Assembly (NCBI GenBank): GCA_015501585.1
Contig: JADNRY010000284.1
Span: 1 to 64,000 of the forward strand
Direction: 5' to 3'
From: Rhodocollybia butyracea
Taxonomy: Eukaryota; Basidiomycota; Agaricomycetes; Agaricales; Omphalotaceae
Length of the DNA stretch: 64,000 nt
The position numbers and the translations under genes are program-made. The notes under the pieces are model-generated. The model ran no database searches. It had not been told where the DNA came from and saw nothing but the letters and a program-made list of their open reading frames with translations. Below are positions 34,951 to 46,019 of the stretch, one piece after another; positions within the stretch are counted from its first letter, which is position 1; the number at the start of each line of letters is the position of its first letter.

Positions 34951-36156
34951 CTATATATATATATCGCCTGCTTCCAAGCGCCATCCTTTGACCTGAAGCG
35001 TTGAATCTACCGCTGTATATGCAGCAGGCCGGCTTCGAAGATCTTCTGCCATCTCCGTCCTGAAGCGAATGACCTCGATTCCCTCACCACGTATCAGTCT
35101 CAGGGTCCTACAAAATACGCGCCAGACGCGAGTCGTAGCATTGGCCTGACGAAACCAGAAAGCCACTGTATGGACAGAGGGAGGTAGTTGTCGCAAATCA
35201 GGACGGTCGGAAGTCGCGGGAGAGAAAGATGTTGTCAGATAACGATTAAGCTCTTGGAGTGAGATTGAATGGATGGTCACATATCGTACGCGAGGAAGAA
35301 GGCGACAAGTGGTAATCATGTGAGATAGATACCTATGAGTCGGGTCATACGGGAAAGTGTTATGGAGAATAAGGGAAGTCACATTTTGCAATGAGGTCCG
35401 AGTAAAATGGTTTAATGGTGTATACGGTTCTTCAGTTGGTAAGCAGATTTGGCGAAGGGCTGAAAAATGGGCAACGGTATTGCCGGGAAGACAGGATGTA
35501 GCCCTGATAGTAGAATTGGCAAGCGTCACTAGAAAATCTGAGCAACAGTAGTGCCATGGAAAGTCCAGAACTTGGAGACTAGGTAGCGCAAGAATACATT
35601 GAAGAAGCTGGTCCATGTATCCACGATCAAAAACAGTACGGTGACCCACCGTTACAGTGAGGACGCGCAAATCCGTACAGTGTCGAAGTAATGAACTAAG
35701 TGGCTCCACAGAATTGTCTCCGGGGTGTGGGTTTTGTAAGAACAGGTCCAATCGTTCAACACGATGACCGAGGGAATGTTTTTCCAGCACATTCAAAAGC
35801 TCCTGGCACCGAGATCTTCTTTGATCTAAAATGACTACTGTCTCGAAGAGACAGGGTAGAACAATCCTGTGCCAGGTTTTGCAGACCAGCATAACGGACC
35901 TCCGGGGGAACTAATAGATGAAGATCAGCGACATTTCCACATAGTTAGATACAAAACATACTACTGTCTTGCGGAGAATCCTTTTGTTCATAGGCACAGG
36001 AAAGCTAAGAAGCTTTGGCGCATTCGGTATGGGCGATGTGGCATCACAAGCCCATCGAAATATTTGCTCCCATATTTCTTCAGGGAGCTCGGGCAGGTTA
36101 ATTTTAGGACGTCTAGCTGATGCAACTTTTGCAAGAGATTTGATGACTGTAGTCAT
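34951..36156 (-). CDS. F-box-like protein, family G, copy G1
   Basis: Likely a substrate-recognition subunit of an SCF ubiquitin ligase, judged from the N-terminal F-box-like motif LPELPEEIWEQIFRWACD; the substrate is unknown. ATG 36156 (MTTVIKSLAKV) is the start conserved among copies. One intron (about 35906-35955) joins NKRILRKTV to FPRRSVMLVCKTWHRIVLPC. The rest is a roughly 310-residue leucine-rich helical and strand pattern typical of degenerate leucine-rich-repeat F-box proteins (LLRHCTDLRVLTVTV, CILALPSLQVLDFPW, TLANSTIRAT, LPPSVHTVAFWF) and a C-terminal GWRLEAGDIYI ending at TAG 34951. The frame is complete. Its upstream region has only a partial version of the motif shared by the other G/P promoters (GACGCTCAT at 36225), and no family P partner is left beside it. 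Confidence 0.8.
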
Positions 36157-36307
36157 CGACAAAGTGGCGGACAAAGTTTGAAAGAAACTGGCGCCTTTTA
36201 AAGTCGGCGTCTAATCAAAGTCTTGACGCTCATGCCAATCATCTCACAGTTAACTCGTTAAACAAACACCAACAAAATACGATCCATCTTCCCCAAGATA
36301 CATTGCT

Positions 36308-36410
36308 ATAAAGCCGAAGCGGAATCATAAGTTCACGACTCCTGGGATAACCGACTTCGTTTAGCATCAACTGAAGCAAGCTGTCTGCAGGATATGTTTT
36401 AGGCCCGTGC
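36308..36410 (-). pseudogene. Relic of the small-protein 3' end
   Basis: GCTATAAAGCCGAAGCGGAATCA, then ACCGACTTCGTTTAGCATCAACTGAAGCA and CTGTCTGCAGG, align by eye with the 3' end of the small-protein gene at 34150-34245 (GCTATAAAGACGCAGCGAAATCA and following). No upstream part remains. Confidence 0.5.
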
Positions 36411-36774
36411 ATCTCGGCTAGTACTTCAGGCTAATCAGACTATCTACCAGCAAATGAACTTCTTGGTGGACTAGTGTTATAATGGTTGCCTCTCTGGTCT
36501 CCATCTTTCCCCCAATCCTCGATGTTATCTCATCCTACTTCTACAGACCCTTTGATCAAAAAATCACGTTGGTATTCATCTTTCAGTATCAACTGCAGCC
36601 CGTTGGGTCATTCTATGCATGGACTTCTTTCGAGGTACCCCAGAATGTGTGAAGTCACTTCAACTGTTGTACTTATCTATACAAAAACCTACGGAGCTAA
36701 GATATGCATGTATGCGATACGTGAATTTAAATCAATCATTGGCCTCTGAGCATACTGTAAGTATCCTTCCGTCT

Positions 36775-38197
36775 TCATATCCAGGTTGGCTGGAACTGTT
36801 CACGCCGGATAAAGTCCAGCTTATACCTCTGCGACTCTAGATGCCATGAGATATACCCGTCTCTGAACTCTCGCCATTGGAGTGCGATCGTCACATCAAC
36901 CTCCGAGAGTCCCATATCCCTACCATACGATCTGTCCCTCATCATTGTTTCAATATCCTGCAGCCTCACGATCTCGTCGATCCTGTTTGCGGCTTCTCTC
37001 ACTTCATTGCACAGAAGGTTGAATGTGTCCAATACCGTCCATTCCCCAGATGCACTCGTTCCTTTGTTCTCCTTGAGCGCTTGTGTCCGGAGGTGAATCA
37101 AGTTAACGGTTTCACCAGCGAGCTCCTCCTTATGGAAGGAAAGGAGATCATTTATGGCCATCTACGTAAAATTGTAAGCATTAAGCACATTATTACGGCT
37201 CCACTATACCTATCACTGACAATGTAGAATGATATATCAGGCAGTGCCATGACATATCTGGACAATGGCAAGCCTTGTTCTTTAGTGCATTTGAATATAG
37301 CAGCTGTATATGCTTCCGAAATACCCGTTCTGTTACGGATGAAGAGTGGGCTGAATAAATGTGAGTATATGCGTGCATGCAGTTCTCACTATCGGCTTAC
37401 AAGTGAATCTTAGCTCCTGGAGAGGTCTCTCGAGCCACATGGCTTATACCATCACGCCGTTGTTTGGCAAGGTGCTGGTATCCCATGTCGTAGGGACTAG
37501 CGCGCAGTTCGGTGTCTAGGGTCAAGAGGCGCTTCTCCAGGAGACATCCATCCACGAAGTTGATCCAGGGCATAACGGCTAACCCCCGTAGCACTGCGTC
37601 TCCTTCGTGGAGATGTGAAAGCTCTTTTATGCATTCGTGGTAGAGTTTGAGTATGCCGGATGACTGAGACTCGCCTATGTGGAGATGATGGGCAAAGTTG
37701 CCAATTTCTTCGTACATGACATCGTTTTCCACCGAGTCATCGAGGAAAATTGCCAGGGCAGTAAGCTTCGCCAAAATTACTTTCATTTCCGTGTCAGCGG
37801 ATGGATAGGACCTTTCAATGAGAGCCGAGGACGAGTCTTCGAGGACATCGAGCTGGCTTGTTGTCCAGGATGTCATAGGCCCCACTGTATCGTGAATCCA
37901 TTCGTGATGGGCAAGGAAAAAGTTCATCGAAGGAGAAGGAGACGGAGGAGCGACATAGCGGTAATCAAGTTCATGAAGGAGGAGCTGAAGGCGGGGGATG
38001 TAGTCTTTTGAGATGTTTTTCTCGAGTCGAACAGAGGAGAGAATGTCAGATGAGCTACTGTTTCCTGTCATCGCTCTCACTGTGAGGGACTTGACGATAC
38101 GACTGTAGCTTTTTAATCGGGCGAGTGCCATCGATAGAGACATTGGTTGCCGATAAAGGCACTGTTTTCGTTCACACCATAGCCAACCTACGAGCAT
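36775..38197 (-). CDS. TRI5-like terpene cyclase (sesquiterpene synthase family)
   Basis: A class I terpene cyclase of the trichodiene-synthase-like type, expected to cyclise farnesyl diphosphate with Mg2+. From ATG 38197, the metal-binding aspartate motif sits in TALAIFLDDSVENDVMYEE, and the second NSE/DTE-type motif in NDLLSFHKEELAGETVN. Introns at about 37345-37400 and 37167-37211 join AKIHF to PLFIRNRTGISEAYTAAIF and PDISFYI to MAINDLLSFHKEE. The second intron begins GTCAGT and is less certain. The C-terminus (EFRDGYISWHLESQRYKLDF) ends at 36775. Length (about 440 residues if the first exon is right) is in the family range; the N-terminal start could hide one more small intron. Both metal motifs look usable. 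The product cannot be predicted. Confidence 0.85.
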
Positions 38198-38338
38198 TTA
38201 AGTATTGGTTCATTTTTGCGTCTGTTGAAATTCGGCGACCCTTGCGGCCTTAGCTGCAATATTTTGCCGACTTGGATTCACGAGGCTACACGAGGCAACA
38301 CCTGCTACACCCCTGACGAAATTGAAGCCGACACTGTA

Positions 38339-38451
38339 AAAGGTGCATTAGACCTGTGACAGTTCCCTCTATGAGGTTGGTAATTGGCGATCCTCGTTTC
38401 TTATTTAACATCAACCTCATAGAGGGGACTGCTTTAGGCCTAAAGGTGCAT
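38339..38451. mobile_element. MITE-like element, 93 bp, with 10-bp target duplication
   Basis: AAAGGTGCAT occurs directly repeated at 38339-38348 and 38442-38451. The 93 bp between them have inverted ends of about 30 bp: AGACCTGTGACAGTTCCC on the left matches, on the opposite strand, AGGCCTAAAGCAGTCCCC on the right, both continuing into TCTATGAGGTTG. There is no coding capacity. A 10-bp duplication fits a non-autonomous Mutator-like element, but its ends do not resemble the ends of the MULE-like element at 19.5 kb. Confidence 0.82.
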
Positions 38452-38459
38452 CAAGAATA

Positions 38460-39215
38460 AAGACTTTCAACTGAGATGGCGGAGCATGTCAGACACCAAA
38501 ATTTGGAGAAGGCATCTGCATAAGTTGCTACCACCATCTACACTCGAAACTAAGAAGAATATACAATATTACAAACATCATATAATTCATCGAAAAACCG
38601 GTAACTCGGGGACAGGAATGAGATGTCTAGATGGACCAAATAGTATTTCCGAGTCAACTTACTAGGATCCCCCCTCAAAAAAACAGTGCGCTCGGATGAT
38701 AACTCTCCTCCCATTAGCCCGACTATTAACCACCGAATTCATTCAATTTCAAATTAGGTACATCTGCAGAGTGCGAGTGTTCATTTCCGACTCACGGGCC
38801 GTTTTCTTTTTGTGGAACTGAGTAGATACCTCGCTGTCCGCCTCGACGTCCATCATCCCTATCTACACGCATATCCAAACAGTAACTTTACGTCCAACCT
38901 GGCATATTTTGTTGCGGAAACCTGTGCTGAGCGCTGAGAGCCTCGATCGAGTTATCATAAATGTTAATTCAAGAAGAACAGGTAACTCATTGCCTCCCCT
39001 CTCCGGATGCTTTGCGGCATTTATATAATTAAACTATATAGATTGCGTGTGGATTGCCGCACGACTTCGACTGACAACTATTTCCATGCTGCGTGGATGT
39101 TCCCCACGAGGTTCTTGAGAGGAAATCGCTTCAGCATTGTGAAAGCCAGAATTCAGGTAGAGCCGCACAATAGCTTCTGAGTTTTGGAGTACGACCGAAC
39201 GTCCACAGATCCAAT
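38460..39215. other. Intergenic region, nothing recognised
   Basis: I see no gene, RNA or repeat that I can support here. Confidence 0.4.
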
Positions 39216-39239
39216 GTCTAAAGGACGACAGAGGAGTTA

Positions 39240-39640
39240 CACCGCGGCCATGTGTCGGGTCTTATAAGTAAATTTGGAGAAGCAACAAAGTGGGTCGGCT
39301 TGGGGAATGTCAACATCCCTCCTCTCCGTACTTTTGCCGCTACGCGTTCCATCTGTTCGTTCGGAAAGGACAAGACAGCTACCGCCAGGTGGCCAATACC
39401 TGGAATCCTGATCCCTCGAGTTGCGCGAAAATCTGCTATTTTGGAGAATCTTTCAGAGGATGAAGAAAGAAGGTAAGGAATTATGGGCACGAAGGAAGGG
39501 AAAACAGTGAGGCTTTTGGCTTCGAAATCAGTGAGCACTGATAAGAAATGAATATGATGGGCAGCGGTGAGATGCAGCGATATTGGATGTACGAAGGCAA
39601 GATCTATTGGCTCCGTTTACTTCAACGTCTCCGGTGTATA
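39240..39640 (-). pseudogene. Decayed copy of the small protein gene (copy 2)
   Basis: The 5' part is recognisable by nucleotide match to 34440-34640 (GATGTACGAAGGCAAGAT, then TTCGAAATC(A/G)GTGA) and by the residue pattern TDFEAKSLT..PSFVPIIPYL, as in TDFETESL..PSFVP.FPYL. The central part is scrambled and the conserved RRGFLEFIHITPG core is gone. It precedes G2 at the same relative place as in the other two small protein-G pairs. Confidence 0.6.
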
Positions 39641-39833
39641 TATAACGGACCTTTGCGCTTTCACAAGGGAGAATAGCGAAACCGCACATCTTTACTTTAC
39701 ATCGATCTTGAAGAAAGTCTTCACCAGTCGAAGAGCGTCATTATTCACTATCTACACAGTACTGAATTAGCGATACAAGAGCTGGCACGCAATGAAAATC
39801 ATACTTACTCAAGAAAAATGATTCGAGGAAGAT

Positions 39834-41035
39834 CTATACATATAGATCGCCTGCTTCCAAACGCCATCCTACGCCATCCCTTGGCCCCAAGTAATAGCAT
39901 TGCTTTATACGCGGTATACCGGCTCCGAAGATCCTCCGCTGTCTCCGTCCGGAAGCGAATAACTTTGATTCCCTCACCATGTATCAGGCTCAGGGTCCTA
40001 CAAAATTCCCGCCAGGCGCGAGTCTTAGCCTTGGTCTGACGGAACCAGAAAGCCAATGTATGGACAGAGGTAGCTGGAGTGAACCAGGTCGGCTGGAAGT
40101 TGTCGGAGGGGATGATGGTCCCAGATAACTTCGGTTATGCTCTTCGATCGTGATAAGGTGGATGGTCACATATTGTATGTGAGGAAGAGAGCGACAGGTG
40201 GTAATCAGCTGATATAGATACGAACGACCTAAATACGGTCTAGTGTCGTCGATAATAAGGGAAGTCACATTTTCCAATGGTCCGAGAAGAGTGGTGGAAT
40301 GATGTATAGATATTTCCAGCCGGTGTGCGAATTTGACTGAGGGTTAACAAGCGAGCGATGATAGTACTGGGATAACACGATACAGCTCTGATAGTAGAAT
40401 TGGCAAGTGTCACTACGAAACCTTCTCGACATTTCTGCCATGGAAAGTCTAAAACTTGGAGACTGGGTAGCGCAAGAATGCACTGAAGAAGTGGTTCAAG
40501 GTATCCACAGTCCGAACTAGGATGGTGATCCAACGTTACAGTGAGGACATGCAAGTTTGTACGGTGTCGAAGTAAAGAGAAGAGTGGCTCCAGAGGGTTG
40601 TCTCCGTCGTATGGACCCCGTAAGTACAAGTCCATTCGCTTGACAAGATCTAGGACTGAGGGAATATTTTTCCAGAATATTTACAAGCTTCGGGCACCGA
40701 GATCCTCCTTGATCCAAAATGACGATTGCCTCGAAGAGACATGGCAGAACGATTCTGTGCCAGTTTTTGCAGACTAAGAGGAGCGAGCGACGGGTGAACT
40801 AAGTGACTGATGAGCGAGAACATTTCTACGTAGTTCTGATGCAAGAGCATACCATTCTCTCGCGGAAAACCCTTTTGTTCAGAGGTACAGGAAAGCTAAG
40901 AAGGTTTGGCGCATTCGGTATGGGGGAATTGACATCACAAGTCCATCAAAATATCTCCTCCCATATTTCTTCAGGGAGCTCGAGCAGGCTGATTTCAGGA
41001 ACGGCTTTTGTTGCAAGAGATTTGACTGTGGTCAT
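39834..41035 (-). pseudogene. F-box-like protein, family G, copy G2, multiply frameshifted
   Basis: The original start is preserved (ATG 41035, MTTVKSLATK) with the F-box LLELPEEIWEEIF. The body is spread over at least three frames: ILEKYSL near 40700, then LYLRGPYDGDNPLEPLFSLL to LANSTIRAVSC, then MENVTSLIIDD to LPLSIHWLSG, then AFWFRQTKAKTRAWREF to the stop at 39834. Each break is short relative to intact G3. No functional protein is expected. Confidence 0.85.
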
Positions 41036-41066
41036 GGTTCGAAAAAACGAACCAGCGCTTAGACAG

Positions 41067-41081
41067 TAGACGCTCATCTCA
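41067..41081. promoter_or_regulatory. Conserved 15-bp motif in the G2/P1 head-to-head promoter
   Basis: TAGACGCTCATCTCA is identical here, at 44350-44364 and at 51333-51347, each time between a minus-strand family G start and a plus-strand family P start, in otherwise diverged spacers. Confidence 0.6.
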
Positions 41082-41102
41082 CGATTCTCAGTTTCGTCTC
41101 GC

Positions 41103-42745
41103 GGCCTTCGCTTTGCGCAAGATGCGCACAAAATCTGCAGATACGCGTAACCTTCAGCCCTGCGAAAATATCCGAAATAGAGAATGATCTTCGTTCCGAG
41201 TATGGACCATTCGTGATTCGCCCAGAACGAGCAGAAGAAGTGAAAGAAATCCTGGCTCTGGTAGATGAAGACATCGAGGACCATGATTCCGAAATTACAC
41301 GCCTCCGCGATCAACTCACGACCATTGAAGAACAAAAGCAGCAACTCGAGACCCAGAGAGCCAAGCTACACGCTTTGTTGTCCCCGATGCGCAAACTGCC
41401 AAACGAGGTTTTATTAATTATTCCGTATCTTCCAGCAGGCGTGTGAGATGAATCGTCTCTATGACTTCGATGACAACGAGGAAAGCGCACGTCCTCCTTC
41501 CATCATTCATCCCCCTGCGATAGTAATCAGCTCCATATGTTCACGATGGCGTGAACTTGCGCTGTCGTCGCCCAGTTTGTGGGCAAACTTGGCCGTGGCG
41601 ATACAGAGTAATGTCCCTTGGGCAGGCTTGGTTTCATGATTACTCTATATCTGGAGAGATCGAGAGAGTGGCCATTAAGGCTCTCATTGGATTTCGATTG
41701 TCAACTGGAGTCACTTTTACCTCACTGGGATGTCATTCTCCAGCACGCCCACCGCTGGGAAACCGTTACATTAGAAGCACTTACAGGCTCATTGACACTC
41801 TATCAGATGCTCTCTAAGCTGCACTTTCCTTTACTTCTAGAACTAAAACTGGATATCGAGAGCGTTGAGCCAGCCCCGATGCGCGGTTAGTTGTCTGACT
41901 TGAATCTTTCCGAGCATGCCCCGAGACTCTCTACAATTACCACTAACCAGACACCTCCACCCAATGCCCCATTCAATCAACTTGAATCTTTCCATCTTTT
42001 ATTGAGCGTCGAATCAATATCGCCAACAGAGTTGGCAGAAATTCTGCACAACTGCCCTTCTCTGAAATCTCTTTCGCTGAATATCACTGCGGTTGAGGGT
42101 CCGATGGCGCAGGGCACGTGGAAGAACATCACTAGTCTTGTTTGTACAGAAGCCTCTGAGCCATGTTTGGCCATGGTGTTTCTATCCTTCAGCTTTCCTT
42201 CCTTGAAGGAGCTTGTGGTACAAAGTGAAATGGAGACTTCCACCTGGCCAGCAGATGCTTTCAAATCCTTTGTAACCACGTCGTCCTGTATGATCACTAC
42301 ATTCACTCTTCATGGCCTCTCGGTATTGGATTTGGACCTTGTTGCAGCACTTCAAGTCATGCCTTCTATACTCCATCTCAACATCGACGAAAGATTTACA
42401 TTTGGTTTACATCGGAGTCCAATCACTTCGCATCTCATATCGAGTCTACAACACCAATCCACGTCTTTCCCACTCGCTCCCAAACTACACAGTCTTTGTC
42501 TATTTTCCAAATACGAGGTACCATTCGATGACCTCACTTTTATCAGTATGGTTGAATCACGCTGGTTTAAGCCAGGCTCAGCTTTGTCTGCGGCTATGTT
42601 CTCCATGGGCAAGGCTTGTATACGATCCGTCGTCCTCAAATTTTCTTGGCGAAAAGTTGATGCAGAGATCTACCAACCGCTACAGAATTTGGATACGGAG
42701 GGCTTGAGAGTGGTAGTTGCTGGAACGAATGGAGTACATGTATAG
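41103..42745 (+). pseudogene. Coiled-coil/F-box protein, family P, copy P1, disrupted
   Basis: Shares with intact P3 an N-terminal LCARCAQNLQIRVT-like segment, a coiled coil (EILALVDEDIEDHDSEITRL to QRAKL) and the F-box-like HALLSPMRKLPNEVLL. A 7-bp insertion at about 41410-41420 breaks the F-box: TTATT is repeated around AA where P3 has one TTATT-like stretch. A further frame change lies near 41620-41640, and an in-frame TAG at 41888 precedes LSDLNLSEHAPRLS. From 41891 the remaining 284 codons are open to 42745 with the family's C-terminus (ESRWFKPGSALSAAMFSMG, EGLRVVVAGTNGV). Confidence 0.85.
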
Positions 42746-43106
42746 ATGCGTGTCAGGAAATATCAAAGCCAGATTTCGCAACCGATTTTTGAATAACTAG
42801 TATATGCAGGAGAGATTGTACATAGCATATCGAATCAAAGTACATATTGTTTAACTAGATTTGGATGCTGAGTATCCGTACACTGCGACTGTACATGTCG
42901 AGCATCGCGCATAAAATTCATCAGTCAAAGTCAAGCAGAATGTATCCTGAGATGAGCAATCATTCAGTCAATGACTGGTTTCGAATAGTATTATATAGTC
43001 GAAGAACATCCTTCACTATGTACACAGTACTAAGTTAGCGGTACAAGATCAAGCTAGCATGCAATGAAAACCGTATCAGACTTATCAAGAAAAATGACTC
43101 GAAGAA

Positions 43107-44313
43107 CTATACATATAGATCGCCTGCTTCCAAACGCCATCCCTTGGCTTCAAGAATTTCATTCATTGCTTTATATGCAGTATACCGACCTCGAAGATCC
43201 TCCACCGTCTCCGTCCGGAAGCGAATAACCTCGATTCCCTCACCATGTATCAGGCTCAGGGTTCTACAAAGTTCGCACCAGGCGCGAGTGGTAGCCTTGG
43301 CCTGACGGGACCAGAAAGTCAATGTATGGACAGAGGGAGGTAGCTGGAGTGAACCAGGCCGGCTGGGAGTTGTCAGAGGGAATGATGCTGCCATATAACG
43401 ATTGTGCTTTGCAACTGAGATAGTGTGTATGGTCACATATTTTACACGAGGAAGAGAGCGACAGATGCGAGCCATCTGAAATAAATATGGATGGCATGGA
43501 CGATATAGTGAAGTGTTGTCGAGAATGAATGAAGTCACATTTTCGAATGAGGTTTGATTGTCCAATGTAGTGAACTTTGACAGCAAGGAGTAGGGCTCTG
43601 CCATGCTAATTTGACTCAGGGCTGACAAGCGAGCAATGATAGTGTCGGTATAAAATGTTGTAGCTCTGATAGTAGAGTTGGCAAGTGTCACCACAAAATC
43701 TGCACCACAGTGGTCCCATGGAAAGTCGAAAAAGTGTAGATTGGGCAGCGCAAGAATACACCGAAGAAGCTCTCCAAAGTATCCACCATAGGTACCGAAA
43801 TCTTCATCCAACGTTACAACGAGGACGCGTAAATTTGGACAGTGTCGAAGTAAAGACACTAAAGAACCAAGTGGCTCCGTGAAGTAAAAGTACTGTAAGT
43901 TCAAGTCCAACCGTTCAACAAGGTGACCAAGAGAGTATTTTTCCAAAATACCCGAAAGCCCCTGGCACCGGAATCCTACGTGATCCAAAATAGCTACTGC
44001 CTCGAGGAGACATGGCAGAACAATTCTGTGCCAGGTTTTGCAGACTAAGAGGAGCGAGCGGCGGGAAAACTAACGGAAATCAGCAACGTTTCCAGATAAT
44101 TCTGATATAAAAACATACCATTCTCTTGCGGAGAACCCTTTTGTTCACAGGCACAGGAAAACTGAGAAGCTTTGGCCCAGTCGGTATGGGGGAATCAACA
44201 TCACAAGTCCATCGAAATATCTGACTCCATATTTCCTCAGGCAGTTCGGGAAAATTGACTTTGGGATGTGTAGTAGCTGAACCGGCTTTCACGAGAGATA
44301 CGACTGTGGTCAT
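43107..44313 (-). CDS. F-box-like protein, family G, copy G3 (intact)
   Basis: Start ATG 44313 (MTTVVSLVKAG), F-box FPELPEEIWSQIFRWTCD, one intron (about 44072-44118) joining NKRVLRKRM to FSRRSLLLVCKTWHRIVLPC, then the leucine-rich body (LLRHCPNLRVLVVTLDED, CILALPNLHFFDFPW, VVTLANSTIRATT, LPPSVHTLTFWSRQAKATTR) and the C-terminus KGWRLEAGDLYV. The frame is continuous; together with G1 it is the only complete family G copy seen here. A role as an SCF substrate receptor is inferred from the F-box alone. It shares a 123-bp promoter region with the broken P copy at 44437. Confidence 0.82.
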
Positions 44314-44349
44314 TGACAAAGGTCAAGACGAACCAGCGTTTAAGTAAGT

Positions 44350-44364
44350 TAGACGCTCATCTCA
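44350..44364. promoter_or_regulatory. Conserved 15-bp motif in the G3/P promoter
   Basis: Exact TAGACGCTCATCTCA, 37 bp from the G3 start and 73 bp from the P-family start; same placement as in the two other head-to-head pairs. Confidence 0.6.
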
Positions 44365-44436
44365 ATTTTTGAACTCGCCTCACACGGGTACAGCCAAACC
44401 AAAGAAACATTTCTAGTTTCTCTCTTGCACTTTCAG

Positions 44437-45674
44437 ATGACTTTGCTTTGCGCAAGATGCGCACAAAATCTGCAGATACGCGTAATCTGGCCATGAACAT
44501 ATACACTGTACGCTCGAACTCAAAGGAAACAGGAAAATTTCGTTTCATGGACAAGGTCACCCGATTTTTGGAGAGATCGGGTGAGTGGCCGTTGAAACGT
44601 TGAAGCTCTCATTGTATCTCGATTACCTTCCCGAAAGGGCGTTGCCTTTCCCTCTGCTGTATCCCCCCACCCACTATGCCCATCGATGGAAAACATTCGA
44701 GTATCAGGGAGAATACTCGTTGACGTTCTACCAGATGCTCTCCCATCTTCACTTCTAGAATTGGACATCAGGCGCTCAGATTCAGACAAAGAGAGCGGTG
44801 ACTTGGATCTTTTCAAGCATGCCCCGAGACTCTGTAGACTCGCCACTATCCAGACACCTTCGCCAACCGCCTCTTTCACTCGCCTAAAAGCTCTCCATCT
44901 TCGTATTGACCCAGCATCACCAACAGAATCGGCAGACGTTCTGCACGGCTACCCTTCCCTGAAATCTCTTTCATTTGAGCTCAACGACGATTTGGATGAG
45001 GTTCCAGTTCCACACGGGACATGGCATAACATTACCTCCCTTGCGATCGTGGAACAGTCTCTACATCTTAGATACAAAACATGCTCGAAAATGGTCTTCT
45101 CTTCCTTCCGCTTTCCTTCCTTGAATAAGGTTGAGGTAACAGGTAAATCGGATCAGACCTGGCCCACAGATGCTTTTATTTCCTTCATAACGGCTTCATC
45201 CTGTATGATAACTACACTCACCCTCTGTGGCCCATCTGTCTTAGATGTGAACCTCATTGCGGCCCTTCGAGTCATGCCGTCCATATCTCATCTTGAAATC
45301 AATGTCAAACCTTTGTTTCCATATTCACGGCCCATAACTCCAATCACTTCGCGTCTCAAGATCTCATGTCGAGCCTACAACACCAATCCACATCCACCCC
45401 GCTTGCTCCCAAACTACACAGTGTTCGTCTCATTTCCAACTTTGAGGAATCATTTGATGACCTCACTTTCATCGGCATGGTTGAATCGCGCTGGTTCAAA
45501 CCCGGTTCAGATTTGTCTGCTGCTATGTTCTCAATGGGCAAAGCATGTATACGATCCGTCGTTCTCAAATTTACTTGGCGAGAAGTTGACGCAGAGGTTT
45601 ACCAACCACTGCGAAGTTTGGATGCAGAAGGTTTGAGAGTAGTAGTTGCTGGAAGGAATGGAGTACAAGTATAA
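44437..45674 (+). pseudogene. Coiled-coil/F-box protein, family P, internally deleted copy
   Basis: ATG 44437 begins MTLLCARCAQNLQIRV as in P3. About 40 bp later the sequence jumps to the region after the F-box (ERSGEWPL equivalent at 44570), so the coiled coil and F-box are deleted. The leucine-rich part is open from 44686 (LLELDIRRSDSDKES, APRLCRLATIQTPSP) to 45360. There an 8-bp insertion, AAGATCTC between CGTCTC and ATGTCG, shifts the frame. The family C-terminus (SRWFKPGSDLSAAMFSMG to VVVAGRNGVQV) continues in the new frame to 45674. Confidence 0.85.
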
Positions 45675-45788
45675 TATGGAGCCAGGAATATCAAAGCTGA
45701 ACCTCGCAACCGATTTTTGGATAATTGGTATCTGCAGGGTAATTGTACATAGTATATCAATAGAAATCAAAGATAAGTATATGCTCCT

Positions 45789-45990
45789 TTAGATAAAAAG
45801 GTATCGACGTCAAACAAGACTGGCATGAGTACACTGACATTTCACTGAAACAACAAGTCCCGTACCTTCAAACATGTCTAAACACGTCTTGAGCTCCTCA
45901 AGGCCTCAACGCCAGATTCTTGCTTGTAAGCTATGCTTATAGTCAAGGTTCTTCCTTCTTGAAGGTTGGGTTCTTGACCTCAACCTCAGG
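45789..45990 (-). pseudogene. Methyltransferase 3' relic
   Basis: Matches the last roughly 70 codons of the methyltransferase at 53172-54060: PEVEVKNPTFKK here against PEVEAENPTFEK there, followed by decayed sequence with stops. It lies directly downstream of the family P copy, as the real gene does after P3, and so marks the end of the duplicated G-P-methyltransferase block. The 5' two-thirds are missing. Confidence 0.75.
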
Positions 45991-46019
45991 GCACCTTTGC
46001 GGTGCCACCTTGCCATACC

